From assembly GCA_964489215.1 (NCBI GenBank), contig CAZAYB010000120.1:1-9310 (forward strand): a stretch of 9,310 nucleotides of DNA, written 5' to 3'. Source of the stretch: CAZAYB01 sp964489215 (GTDB taxonomy: Bacteria > Planctomycetota > Phycisphaerae > Sedimentisphaerales > Anaerohalosphaeraceae). The position numbers and the translations under genes were made by a program. Shown here piece by piece: positions 1-8,200 of this stretch. Each line of letters starts with the position of its first letter. The stretch's first letter is position 1. The notes beneath the pieces were generated by a model that saw nothing but the letters and a program-made list of their open reading frames with translations, ran no database searches and was not told the origin of the DNA.

Positions 1-68
1 CATAATAATATTCCTAATTTTAGATTGATATTCAAAATTTTCTATTTGCCTTTCAAAAGTTATTATCA

Positions 69-102
69 GAGCAGTCCTAATGATTTCGTATAAGGGCTGC
101 TT
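69..102. other. Imperfect inverted repeat in the upstream spacer
   Basis: Bases 70-77 (AGCAGTCC) can pair with 94-101 (GGGCTGCT) to give eight pairs including one G-T wobble, with a possible further wobble at 69/102 and a loop of about 16 bases. It is not followed by a clean T-run on either strand. It could be the end of a transcript from outside the window or chance. Nothing else in bases 1-151 looks like a gene. Confidence 0.25.
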
Positions 103-151
103 AAGAGCTTTCTTATAACACAGAGCCATGGGGCGGGCAAGTATTTATTTG

Positions 152-181
152 TTGACAAAATTACAGATTTTCAGTTAAAAT
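152..181 (+). promoter_or_regulatory. Sigma70-like promoter of the TPR-protein gene
   Basis: A perfect -35 TTGACA lies at 152-157 and a -10 TAAAAT (5 of 6 consensus bases) at 176-181, separated by 18 bases. Transcription would begin near 188 and leave about 33 bases before the GTG start at 221. The surrounding sequence is AT-rich. This is a sequence match only. Confidence 0.6.
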
Positions 182-220
182 CAAGTTTCTTTAATATTAT
201 CCGGTGAACAGGCAATAAGT

Positions 221-1627
221 GTGGTTATGCTACAGACAGGCGATGAAAATAATATGGAAAAAGCGAGGGCTTTTTTCGAGCGCGGCCAGGAGGTTGCGAT
301 AACGGACAATTTCGATTATGCGATCGATATGTTTATAGAGGGATTGCGTCATGGTCCGGATGCGGTTGAGGAGGGGCATAAGGCATTGCGTCGTTTGTCT
401 CTTATCAGGCAGGGCAAGGGGGGTAAAAAGCCTACAATTAAGGATAAAATGGCTCATCATGGAGGTAAGACGGCTCTTGATGAGATGCTTAACGCAGAGT
501 ATCTTCTTGCCAAGGACCCCGATAATACAGGTTATGCGGAGTCATTGCTTAAGGCGGCTTTGGCGGGGGGGTACAGTTCGACAGCTCTTTGGATGGCAGA
601 TTTGCTTTTTGATGCAGCGAGCGAGTCTGATAAGCCATCTTTTTCGAGTTTTATCCTTCTCAAGGACGCTTATACTTCATTGCAGTTTTTTTCGAAAGCG
701 GTATCTGCCTGCAAAAAGGCACTTGAAATTAAGAGCAATGATGACGCTCTTAAGGATGAGCTTCGTGATTTGACGGCCCAGATGACAGTTCAGGACGGTA
801 AATACGGTCAGGATGGGGATTTTCGCAATTCTATCAAGGATCGTGATTCTCAGGAGCTGTTGCAGTCAGAGCAGAGTTCAGTCAGGAGCCCTGAGTATCG
901 CAAGAAGGCGGTTGACAGGGCCAGGGAAGCACTTGCGAAGGAAAAGAACACGGTTAATATTGTCCGGCTTGCCAACGCTCTTAGTGATACGTCAGATGAG
1001 GAAGCTTTTTCTGAGGCTATGGACATTCTGGAGAAGGCTTATGCAGAATACGGCGATTTCAGTTTCAGGCGTTTGCAGGGCGATTTGAAGATAAAGAAGC
1101 TTCAGCGTCAGATAAGGAGGCTTCGGGGTCAATTGCGTGAAAAACCATCTGATGGTGAGATTAAGGCAAAGCTGAATAAGAAGCTTTCTCAGCTTGCTGT
1201 TATCGAGCTTGAGCATTATGAAAAATGTATCGAGCATTATCCGACGGACCTTAGTCTGAAATATGAGTACGGTCTTCGTCTTATAATGAACAAGGAGTTT
1301 GACGGTGCGATACCGTATCTTCAGGATGCCCAGAAGGACCCTAAAATGAAGGTCAGGGCGATGGAAAAGACGGGTATTTGCTTTTTTATGAAGGGTTGGT
1401 ACGAAGACGCGACGGAAATATTTGAAAAGGCACTGGAGATATGCAAGGTTAAGGATTCGAATATTGCCAAGGAAATCCGTTATAATCTTGCCAGGAGCCT
1501 TGAGCAGGATAAGAAGTACTCTCAGGCCCTTTCGGTGTACAGGAAGCTTGCTCAGCTGGACTTTTCTTTTCAGGATGTGGGTTCGAGGGTAGATAAATTA
1601 CGAGAAAAGGTTGACAAATCGGAATGA
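221..1627 (+). CDS. TPR-repeat protein of unknown role, cytoplasmic
   Basis: A 468-residue soluble protein with no signal peptide or membrane segment. It is helical and TPR-like. One unit lies near residues 16-50 (AFFERGQEVA and AIDMFIEGL), a second near 144-174, and a cluster of three or four fills about 330-460 (for example GWYEDATEIFEKALEI and KKYSQALSVYRKLAQLD). A highly charged coiled-coil stretch starts at residue 289 (LKIKKLQRQIRRLRGQLREK). The segment after the first TPR (GGKKP, then NAEYLLAKDPDN) resembles TPR proteins I associate with planctomycetes; that is recall, not a search. TPR domains bind protein partners, and none can be named here. The start is uncertain: GTG 221 has an AGG eight bases upstream, while ATG 227 and ATG 254 (MEKARAFF, where similarity to the TPR fold begins) are alternatives. 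The gene has its own promoter, and the rpsT promoter overlaps its 3' end. Confidence 0.85.
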   Translation: MVMLQTGDENNMEKARAFFERGQEVAITDNFDYAIDMFIEGLRHGPDAVEEGHKALRRLSLIRQGKGGKKPTIKDKMAHHGGKTALDEMLNAEYLLAKDPDNTGYAESLLKAALAGGYSSTALWMADLLFDAASESDKPSFSSFILLKDAYTSLQFFSKAVSACKKALEIKSNDDALKDELRDLTAQMTVQDGKYGQDGDFRNSIKDRDSQELLQSEQSSVRSPEYRKKAVDRAREALAKEKNTVNIVRLANALSDTSDEEAFSEAMDILEKAYAEYGDFSFRRLQGDLKIKKLQRQIRRLRGQLREKPSDGEIKAKLNKKLSQLAVIELEHYEKCIEHYPTDLSLKYEYGLRLIMNKEFDGAIPYLQDAQKDPKMKVRAMEKTGICFFMKGWYEDATEIFEKALEICKVKDSNIAKEIRYNLARSLEQDKKYSQALSVYRKLAQLDFSFQDVGSRVDKLREKVDKSE

Positions 1628-1639
1628 TTAGTAGATAAT
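1611..1639 (+). promoter_or_regulatory. Strong sigma70-like promoter of rpsT, overlapping the preceding stop codon
   Basis: A perfect -35 TTGACA lies at 1611-1616, followed by a 17-base spacer and a -10 GATAAT at 1634-1639 (5 of 6). The -35 box lies inside the last codons of the TPR gene, and the stop codon TGA (1625-1627) falls in the spacer. The predicted transcript start is near 1646, giving a leader of about 60 bases. This is the best promoter match in the window, as expected for a ribosomal protein gene. Confidence 0.75.
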
Positions 1640-1694
1640 GATGGATTCTGCAGGATGAAGCAGGAGTATTTTAGAAAAAATTAACAGTATTATC

Positions 1695-1700
1695 AGGAGA
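1695..1700 (+). promoter_or_regulatory. Ribosome binding site of rpsT
   Basis: AGGAGA lies four bases before the ATG at 1705, a strong Shine-Dalgarno match that fixes this start. Confidence 0.8.
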
Positions 1701-1704
1701 AAAA

Positions 1705-1977
1705 ATGGCACATTCGTTATCAGCCAAAAAGCGAGTCAGGCAAAACGCCAAGCGCCGGGCAACAAACAGGGCCCGCAAGAGCATGGTCAAGACTCAGATC
1801 AGGCATTTTGAGGAAGCTGTGAGTTTGGGCGACGTTGAAAAGGCCAGCCAGGAATATAAAAAGACAGTTCGAAGACTTGATAAGGTAGCCTCGACCAGCA
1901 CGATGCACAAGAATACCGCTTCGAGGCTTAAGTCCAAGCTTTCAAGGCGTTTAAATGAGCTTAAGGCAAAAAGTTAA
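1705..1977 (+). CDS. rpsT: 30S ribosomal protein S20
   Basis: A 90-residue, very basic protein; S20 is 87 residues in E. coli. It is a primary 16S rRNA-binding protein needed for 30S assembly. The N-terminal part carries the family signature SAKKRVRQNAKRRATNRARK followed by KSMVKTQIRHFEEAV. The C-terminal part has the usual basic helical region (DKVASTSTMHKNTASRLKSK) that ends in the helix carrying LSRRLNEL. The start is fixed by the strong AGGAGA site just upstream. The gene is preceded by its own strong promoter and followed by a 163-base spacer with a large hairpin before rnr, so it is probably transcribed largely as a single gene. Nothing in it is unusual. Confidence 0.97.
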   Translation: MAHSLSAKKRVRQNAKRRATNRARKSMVKTQIRHFEEAVSLGDVEKASQEYKKTVRRLDKVASTSTMHKNTASRLKSKLSRRLNELKAKS

Positions 1978-2084
1978 GGAGCACTGTGAGAAATTGTTTT
2001 GACGGCGGCGAGGATTTATAAGCTGTTTGAAATGAATTTTCAGAGGTGTTGGGGTTATTTATCAGTGTTTGAGGTTAAAATTGA

Positions 2085-2127
2085 AATGCGCTTAGTCGAT
2101 ATGTATTTCGGCTAGGCGTATTGTTTT
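2085..2127 (+). terminator. Terminator-like hairpin between rpsT and rnr, or rnr leader structure
   Basis: Bases 2085-2099 pair with 2108-2122 to form a 15-bp stem with three G-T wobbles and no mismatch, closed by an 8-base loop (2100-2107). The core is CGCTTAGTCGA against TCGGCTAGGCG. The lower stem is AT-rich and the 3' side runs into TTGTTTT, the layout of an intrinsic terminator. It could end the rpsT transcript. It also ends only 13 bases before the rnr ATG, so for any message that reads through it would be a leader structure next to the rnr ribosome binding site. I found no convincing promoter between rpsT and rnr. Confidence 0.55.
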
Positions 2128-2140
2128 ATGTCCGGAATTT

Positions 2141-4327
2141 ATGGAAGCGTATAAAAAGCAAATTCTCAGGTATCTTTCAAGGCGTGATTATCGTCCGGTT
2201 AAGCTTCGCAGGCTCGCAGATGAGCTTAATATTGAGGATGGTAAATATGAGCAGTTCCGCAGTGCTTTTAACGAACTTCATCATAATGGTCAGGTTGTTG
2301 TGGGTTCTAAGGGGGTTGTTAATTTGCCGCCGATGGCTAACCGAATAATTGGTACATATACTGCCAATCCGCGGGGTTTTGGTTTTGTTGCCCCTGTTAA
2401 ACCTAATCAGTACGGAGATTTATATATCAGCAGGGGCAGTTCAGGCGGTGCGATGACGGGTGATACAGTAGTAGCGAAGGTAATGAAAAGCAGCAGAGGT
2501 GGGGGCGGTAAGAGCAGGGGCAGTGTTGTCGATATTGTCGAAAGGGGTCAAAGCAGTATTGTAGGTACCCTTAAGAAGTATTATGAAGATTGGGTTGTGG
2601 AGCCTGACGGCAATGATTTTATCGAGCCGGTGGAGATAATGGATGTTTCTGCTTCTGATGCGAGGGCAGATGATAAGGTTGTTGTTGATATAGTGGATTA
2701 TCCGACAGAGGAACTTGGTGCCCGGGGTGTTATATCCCGTGTTCTTGGTAAGTCTGGTATGTATGAGGCGGAGATCGAGTCTATAATCGAGCAGTATGAA
2801 TTGCCTGGCGAGTTTCCGGAGGATTGTATAGAGCAGGCGAAGAGGGCGGCATCTGAGTTTTCAGCAGAGGATTATCCTGAGCGTGATGATATCAGCGATG
2901 AGGTATTGGTTACTATTGACCCTCCTGACGCCAAGGATTTTGATGACGCTATAAGTCTTAAGAAGACCAGCGGGGGCAGCTGGATTCTTGGAGTTCATAT
3001 AGCTGATGTGAGTGCATTTGTTGGTCAAAATACGGCTCTTGACAAGGAGGCTTATTCGAGGGGCAACAGCGTTTATCTTCCCGGGCGGGTTATTCCTATG
3101 CTTCCTAAGGTGTTGAGTAACGGGATATGCAGTCTGGCTCCTGGTGTAAAGCGTTTAGCTAAGAGTGTTTATATAACTTATGATCGGTCTGGTAATGTTT
3201 TGGGCACTGAGTTTGCGAACAGTGTAATCTCGTCCTGCAAGAGGCTGACGTATGAGCAGGCCGATTTGATACTTAAGGGTAAAGCCGAGGGTGTTGCCGG
3301 TGAGGTTGTCTGTCTTTTGAAGGATATGGAGACTCTTGCCCGTGCGATTGAGAAGCGCAGGGAAAAGAACGGTATGCTTCATCTTGATTTGCCGGAGACT
3401 GAGCTTGTTATGAATGATGAGGGCAAGGTTGTGGATGCACATCCTGCTGATGATTCTTATCCTCATACTATTATAGAAATGTTTATGGTGGAGGCTAATG
3501 AGGCGGTGGCTTCGCTTCTTGACCGGTATAATGTTCCTTTTATGCGCAGGATACATCCGGATCCTGATGCTTCGAGCAGCAAAAAGGTTTCTCGTTTTGT
3601 GAATATATGCGGTATAAAGTTTCCAGCTGTACCAGACAGGTTTGCTATTCAGGACCTTTTGAAGATGGTCAAGGGTAAAAGTTATGAATACGCGATAAAT
3701 ATGCAGATATTGCGGAGTCTTCAGCGAGCTGAATATTCCCCTGGTCATATAGGTCATTTTGCTCTTGCATCTAAGCATTATTGTCATTTTACTTCTCCTA
3801 TACGCCGATATGCAGACCTTCTGGTCCATCGACTGATAGATTGTTATGTAAATCAGCGTCTTAGCAAGATAGGTCTTGAGGAGGTTTTGCCAGAGAAGGT
3901 TCTTAATGAGATAGGCGGTCATATTACATATACGGAGCAGCAGGCAGCTGGTGCTGAGTCTGAGCTTAAGACTGTACTTGTTTTGCAGATGTTAAGTGAG
4001 CATATTGGCGATCATCTTGATGTTGTGGTTTCGGGTTTGACCAATTTTGGAGTTTTTGCCCAGTGTAAGAAGTATGGGATCGAGGGATTGATCGAGTTTG
4101 GGGATCTTGGGATGGATAACTGGCGTTTTGATGAGCGGGTTCAGGCAGTAGTCGGCAAGCACAGCGGCAAGAAGGTTAAGATGGGTGAGGAGATGAAGGT
4201 CCGTATAGCAGCGGTTAATGTTCCTGGCAGGCATCTTTATCTTAGTCCGGTTAACAAGCTTGTTGAAAAGCATGTAAGTTCCGGAGGGGGCAGGAGAAAA
4301 AAACGCAAGAAGTCCAGGCGGAGATAG
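2141..4327 (+). CDS. rnr: Ribonuclease R, 3'-5' exoribonuclease
   Basis: A processive hydrolytic 3'-5' exoribonuclease of the RNase II/R family that degrades structured RNA and takes part in mRNA and rRNA turnover. Its 728 residues compare with 813 in E. coli. In order: a winged-helix RNase R N-terminal domain (about 5-63), cold-shock-type OB folds (from R68, with RGFGFV at 78-83), the RNB catalytic domain, an S1 domain (about 625-704) and a Lys/Arg-rich tail ending KKRKKSRRR. The catalytic aspartate motif TIDPPDAKDFDDAI is intact: D260, D266, D268 and D269 correspond to E. coli D272, D278, D280 and D281. The conserved HFTSPIRRYADLLVHR begins at H549. The N-terminal helix-turn-helix and basic tail favour RNase R over RNase II. 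The ATG start has only a weak GGA-containing site upstream (TCCGGAATTT). The stem-loop at 2085-2122 lies immediately before it. The Gly/Ser/Lys-rich stretch near residues 109-122 is probably a flexible loop. Confidence 0.95.
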   Translation: MEAYKKQILRYLSRRDYRPVKLRRLADELNIEDGKYEQFRSAFNELHHNGQVVVGSKGVVNLPPMANRIIGTYTANPRGFGFVAPVKPNQYGDLYISRGSSGGAMTGDTVVAKVMKSSRGGGGKSRGSVVDIVERGQSSIVGTLKKYYEDWVVEPDGNDFIEPVEIMDVSASDARADDKVVVDIVDYPTEELGARGVISRVLGKSGMYEAEIESIIEQYELPGEFPEDCIEQAKRAASEFSAEDYPERDDISDEVLVTIDPPDAKDFDDAISLKKTSGGSWILGVHIADVSAFVGQNTALDKEAYSRGNSVYLPGRVIPMLPKVLSNGICSLAPGVKRLAKSVYITYDRSGNVLGTEFANSVISSCKRLTYEQADLILKGKAEGVAGEVVCLLKDMETLARAIEKRREKNGMLHLDLPETELVMNDEGKVVDAHPADDSYPHTIIEMFMVEANEAVASLLDRYNVPFMRRIHPDPDASSSKKVSRFVNICGIKFPAVPDRFAIQDLLKMVKGKSYEYAINMQILRSLQRAEYSPGHIGHFALASKHYCHFTSPIRRYADLLVHRLIDCYVNQRLSKIGLEEVLPEKVLNEIGGHITYTEQQAAGAESELKTVLVLQMLSEHIGDHLDVVVSGLTNFGVFAQCKKYGIEGLIEFGDLGMDNWRFDERVQAVVGKHSGKKVKMGEEMKVRIAAVNVPGRHLYLSPVNKLVEKHVSSGGGRRKKRKKSRRR

Positions 4328-4348
4328 AAAAGGCGGGCTCAGATGGCG

Positions 4349-4403
4349 GGGTAATAAAATCAGTGGACTTGACATTCTGTTGTATTTATGTCATAGTTTA
4401 GTT
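4349..4403 (+). repeat. Left copy of a 55-base direct repeat flanking the N run
   Basis: Bases 4349-4403, from GGGTAATAAA to TAGTTTAGTT, are identical over all 55 bases to 4504-4558. This copy abuts the N run directly. It most likely represents the same genomic sequence read at the end of one contig, not a biological repeat. It contains the same TTGACA (4369-4374) as the right copy. Confidence 0.95.
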
Positions 4404-4503
4404 NNNNNNNNNNNNNNNNNNNNNNNNNNNNNNNNNNNNNNNNNNNNNNNNNNNNNNNNNNNNNNNNNNNNNNNNNNNNNNNNNNNNNNNNNNNNNNNNN
4501 NNN
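4404..4503. other. Assembly gap of exactly 100 N, probably spurious
   Basis: There are 100 consecutive N, the conventional length for a scaffold gap of unknown size. Identical 55-base sequences on both sides indicate overlapping contig ends that were joined by scaffolding but not merged. If so, no sequence is missing, and 155 bases (gap plus one copy) should be removed. Confidence 0.9.
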
Positions 4504-4558
4504 GGGTAATAAAATCAGTGGACTTGACATTCTGTTGTATTTATGTCATAGTTTAGTT
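4504..4558 (+). repeat. Right copy of the 55-base direct repeat flanking the N run
   Basis: Identical to 4349-4403. It starts directly after the last N and runs on into the efp leader (CCCGATTTTT). It holds the predicted efp promoter. Confidence 0.95.
4524..4552 (+). promoter_or_regulatory. Putative sigma70-like promoter of efp-secA
   Basis: A perfect TTGACA lies at 4524-4529, with a 17-base spacer and CATAGT at 4547-4552 (4 of 6 consensus bases). It is repeated at 4369-4397 only because of the duplicated contig end. Transcription would start near 4559 and give a leader of about 78 bases before efp. The -35 is strong and the -10 weak. Confidence 0.5.
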
Positions 4559-4582
4559 CCCGATTTTTGGGTTTGTGCTGGT

Positions 4583-4598
4583 CCTGCTTATTTGCAGG
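4583..4598 (+). other. Small stem-loop in the efp leader
   Basis: CCTGC (4583-4587) pairs with GCAGG (4594-4598) around the loop TTATTT, with two wobble pairs possible below. There is no T-run after it, so it is not a terminator. It could be a leader hairpin or chance. Confidence 0.25.
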
Positions 4599-4624
4599 GT
4601 GTTAAAATGTAAAAATTGTTTTAC

Positions 4625-4630
4625 GAGGGA
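4625..4630 (+). promoter_or_regulatory. Ribosome binding site that decides the efp start
   Basis: GAGGGA lies six bases before ATG 4637. An in-frame TTG at 4616 would add seven residues, but this site lies inside that extension. ATG 4637 is therefore the start. Confidence 0.8.
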
Positions 4631-4636
4631 GTAAGC

Positions 4637-5191
4637 ATGAAAGCTTCTGATATGAAAAAAGGTCAGACCATTATAATGGACGACAAGTTGTACAGTATTG
4701 TTGATTATCAGCATGTCAAGCTGGGTAAAGGCGGTGCGGTATACCAGACCAAGCTAAAGAGCCTTGAGGACGGTTCGACACGTGATGTACGTCTTCGGAG
4801 TGATGAAAACGTTGACGAGGCTTATCTTGATAAGCGTAATTATGAGTATCTTTATTCTTCCGGCAGTGAGCATGTTCTTATGGACCTTGAGAATTATGAG
4901 CAGATCTATCTTGATGATGAGGCATTTGGTGACGGTCCGAAATATCTTAAGCCCAATACTCAGCTTCAGGTTAGTCTTTATGACAATAAGCCGATTGTTG
5001 TTTCTCTTCCAACAACAGTTGATCTTGAGGTTAAAGAGACTGCTCCGGAGATTAAGGGTGCCACGGCGACCAATCAGAATAAGCCCGCTAAATTAGAGAC
5101 GGGTTTAAGTGTTAATGTGCCTCCTTTTATCAAGACAGGTGACGTGATTCGGGTTGATACCCGCACGGGTGAATACGTAACCAGAGTTTAG
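4637..5191 (+). CDS. efp: Translation elongation factor P
   Basis: EF-P binds between the P and E sites of the ribosome and relieves stalling at consecutive prolines. The 184 residues match the family length. Three beta domains are expected: an N-terminal KOW-like domain (about 3-60), a central OB fold (about 65-122) and a C-terminal OB fold (about 128-184). The C-terminal EF-P signature is present from K149 (KPAKLETGLSVNVPPFIKTG), and the protein ends GEYVTRV. The modification-loop lysine is K31 in HVKLGKGGA, equivalent to E. coli K34 in HVKPGKGQA; the usual proline before GKG is leucine here. A tip lysine fits beta-lysylation, a Bacillus-type modification or no modification. It does not fit the EarP route, which rhamnosylates arginine. 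No modification enzyme gene lies in the window. secA follows after 21 bases, probably in the same transcript. Confidence 0.96.
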   Translation: MKASDMKKGQTIIMDDKLYSIVDYQHVKLGKGGAVYQTKLKSLEDGSTRDVRLRSDENVDEAYLDKRNYEYLYSSGSEHVLMDLENYEQIYLDDEAFGDGPKYLKPNTQLQVSLYDNKPIVVSLPTTVDLEVKETAPEIKGATATNQNKPAKLETGLSVNVPPFIKTGDVIRVDTRTGEYVTRV

Positions 5192-5212
5192 TAAGTTTAT
5201 AACGGGGTTTTT

Positions 5213-8200
5213 ATGGCAATGGCGCTTGATTCTGTAGGAAAATTTCTGCTTCGGGTCTTTGGTTCCCGTAACGAAAGACTGGTCAAATCATATATGTCCA
5301 TGGTAGACCGCATTAACTCTTTTGAGTCAGAGGTCAGGGCATTAAGCGATGAGGAGCTTAAGGGCAAGCGAGAGGAGTTCAGGTCCAGGCTTTCTAAGGG
5401 TGAAAAGCCCAGGGATTTTCTCGCAGAGGCTTTTGCTGTGGTTCGTGAGGCAGCTCGGCGTGCTTTGCAGATGCGTCATTTTGACGTTCAGCTTGTTGGG
5501 GGTCTTGTTCTTTATGAGGGTAAGATAGCGGAGATGGCGACAGGAGAGGGTAAAACTCTTGTTGCTACATTGCCTGTTTATATGCAGCATATTGTGGGTA
5601 AGAAGGTTCATATCGTAACCGTTAACGATTATCTTGCCAAGAGGGACGCAGAGTGGATGCGTCCTGTTTATGAGCTGCTTGGGCTTAGTGTCGGAGCGAT
5701 ACAGGCGGATATGGATACTCGCGGTACTGAGCGTAAAGAGCAGTACGGCTGTGATGTCTGCTATGGTACGAATAATGAGTTCGGGTTCGATTATCTTCGT
5801 GATAATATGAAGGTTTCGATCGAGGATATGGTTCAGGGTCCTTTGGATTACTGTATTATTGACGAGGTTGATTCTATTCTTATCGATGAGGCGAGGACGC
5901 CTTTGATAATATCAGGTCCTGCGGTTGATGATGTTAGCCGATATAAGAAAGCGGACTCAGTTGCCAGGCAGCTGATAAATCTTCACGGCGATTATCAACG
6001 TGCCAAAAACAAGATAGATTCTACAGAACGTGCGATATCCAACGCTAACGGGGAGCTTAGCGATGCTAAGAAGAAAAAGGATTCGGGGCGAATCGAAGCA
6101 GCTCAAAAGCGGATCAGTCAGCTTGAAGAGGAACTTTCCAGGGCTAATGAGCAGCTTGGCAAGGCGGTACAGTATTATGAGATAGAGCAGGAGCGCAAGA
6201 GTGTTCACATGACTCATGAGGGTATTGGCGCTGCTCAGGAGATTGCGCAGATAGGGTCATTTTTTACCGGTTCCAATATGGACTGGCCTCATTTGCTCGA
6301 GCAGTCTCTTCGTGCTCATATAATTTACGAGCGGGAAAAGGATTATGTTGTAATTGACGGCAAGGTTGTTATTGTCGATGAGTTTACCGGCAGACTGATG
6401 CACGGGAGGCAGTGGTCTGACGGTCTTCATCAGGCAGTTGAGGCTAAGGAGAATGTGGCGGTTAAGGAAGAGACCCAGACTCTTGCGACGATAACGCTGC
6501 AGAATTTTTTCAAGCTTTACGGTCAGATATCGGGAATGACGGGTACGGCTTATACCGAATCTGAAGAATTTATGAAGATATATAAGCTTGAGGTTGTGGT
6601 AATTCCGACTAACAAGCCTTGTGTTCGTGATGACCGTAACGACTTTATATTTAAGACGATGAAGGAGAAGTTTGATGCGATTGTCGATGAGATTCATGAG
6701 ATAAGCGCATCAGGCAGGCCGGTGCTTGTTGGTACAGTAAGTATTGAAAAGAGTGAGGCTATATCGGGTGCTTTAACGAGGAAATACGGTCTTGAGCATG
6801 AGGTGCTCAATGCTAAACAGCATCAGCGAGAGGCTTCGATAGTTGAGAAGGCAGGTTTTCAGCATACGGGCAGGGACGGCAAGACTTACGGCAATGTTAC
6901 GATTGCGACTAATATGGCAGGCAGAGGTACGGATATTAAGCTTGCAGATGGTGTTGCGGAAATGGGCGGTCTGCATATTGTCGGTACCGAGCGTCATGAG
7001 TCCAGGCGAATTGATAATCAGCTTCGTGGTCGAGCGGGCAGGCAGGGGGATGCAGGGAGCAGTGTGTTTTTCCTTAGTTTTGAAGATGACCTTATGCGGA
7101 TATTTGCGCCGGAGTGGACAATAAAGGCACTGTCTCTTATTGGTTGGCAGGAAGGTGAGCCTATATATCATTCCCGGATAAGCAAGGGAATCGAGAAGGC
7201 TCAGAAGAAGGTTGAGGAGCGTAACTTCGAACAGCGTAAGAGTCTGCTTGAATATGACGAGGTTATGGATTATCAGCGTAAGATTTTCTATTCCCGCAGG
7301 CGTAAGATTCTTGAGGGTGAGGGATTGAAGGGCATCATCGAAGAGATGATAGATGATGTTATCGAAAAGAGCAGGGAGACGATACTTGCAGAGGATTACC
7401 CGGTTCGGTGTATATGTGAGTGGGCCAGGAGCAGTTTCGGCGTTGAAATTGAGCCTGGACAGGTAAAGGGTCTTAATGTTGACGAGATCGAGCATCAGGT
7501 AAAGCTTGAGGCACTGGGCAGTGCGTTCAATGATATTGAGATAACCCTTGGTGAGTATCTTGAGGATTATGAGGACCGCAGGAGCTGGAATATTGACGGT
7601 CTCTGCAAGTGGGCAATGAGCAGGTTCAGTGCTGGTCTTACCGCAGGTAAGCTTCGTCACATGGACCCCGAACAGATTCAGGAGACGATAAACGAGGCAG
7701 TTAAGGAGCAGATAAATTCGAGGGATTGTTCTCAGCTGACCGAGTTTGTCAAGGAAGATTACTCGCTGAGGATGTTTGCTCAGTGGGCTTCGCTGAAGTT
7801 TGATATTAAGGGTTTTACCGCAGAGAAGCTGGAGGGTAAGAATGCCGACCAGATAGTCGATTCGCTTAAGAGTGCGGTTTCGGATAAGTATAATCAGCGT
7901 CAGATAGAGTACCCGGTCGAGTTTGCGATGAATATGGCTTACGGGCCCCGAGCGGCGGGTCTGTACGGTTTTGAGGCGCTTGCGGAATGGGCTAAGAAGA
8001 AATATGATACAGAGATGGACCCGAACAGACTTCAGGAGATGAAGCCTGGTGATGTTCAAAGGACTCTTCTTGATCTGAGCAGGTTGTATTTCAACGGGAA
8101 GTTGACGGAAATAATCGAAAGCAAGTTTTCCTCTGAGACGGATTCCGAGAGCATAGCGAAGTGGGCGAGTGAGCGTTTTGATGCGGATATCGAAGCTGAG

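Noticed and set aside
1999..2022. TTGACG and TATAAG between rpsT and rnr as a promoter for rnr
   Set aside because: The two boxes are only 12 bases apart, too close for a sigma70-type promoter. Other -10-like strings in this spacer lack a -35 at a workable distance.
3155..3922. A 255-codon open frame on the - strand opposite rnr
   Set aside because: It is also in codon register with the gene on the other strand and has the same explanation. It overlaps the conserved RNB domain and shows no domain of its own.
4349..4558. The 55-base duplication as a real repeat, attachment site or insertion-sequence target duplication
   Set aside because: Both copies touch the N run directly and are exactly identical, with no inverted repeats or transposase nearby. 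A contig-end overlap explains it more simply.
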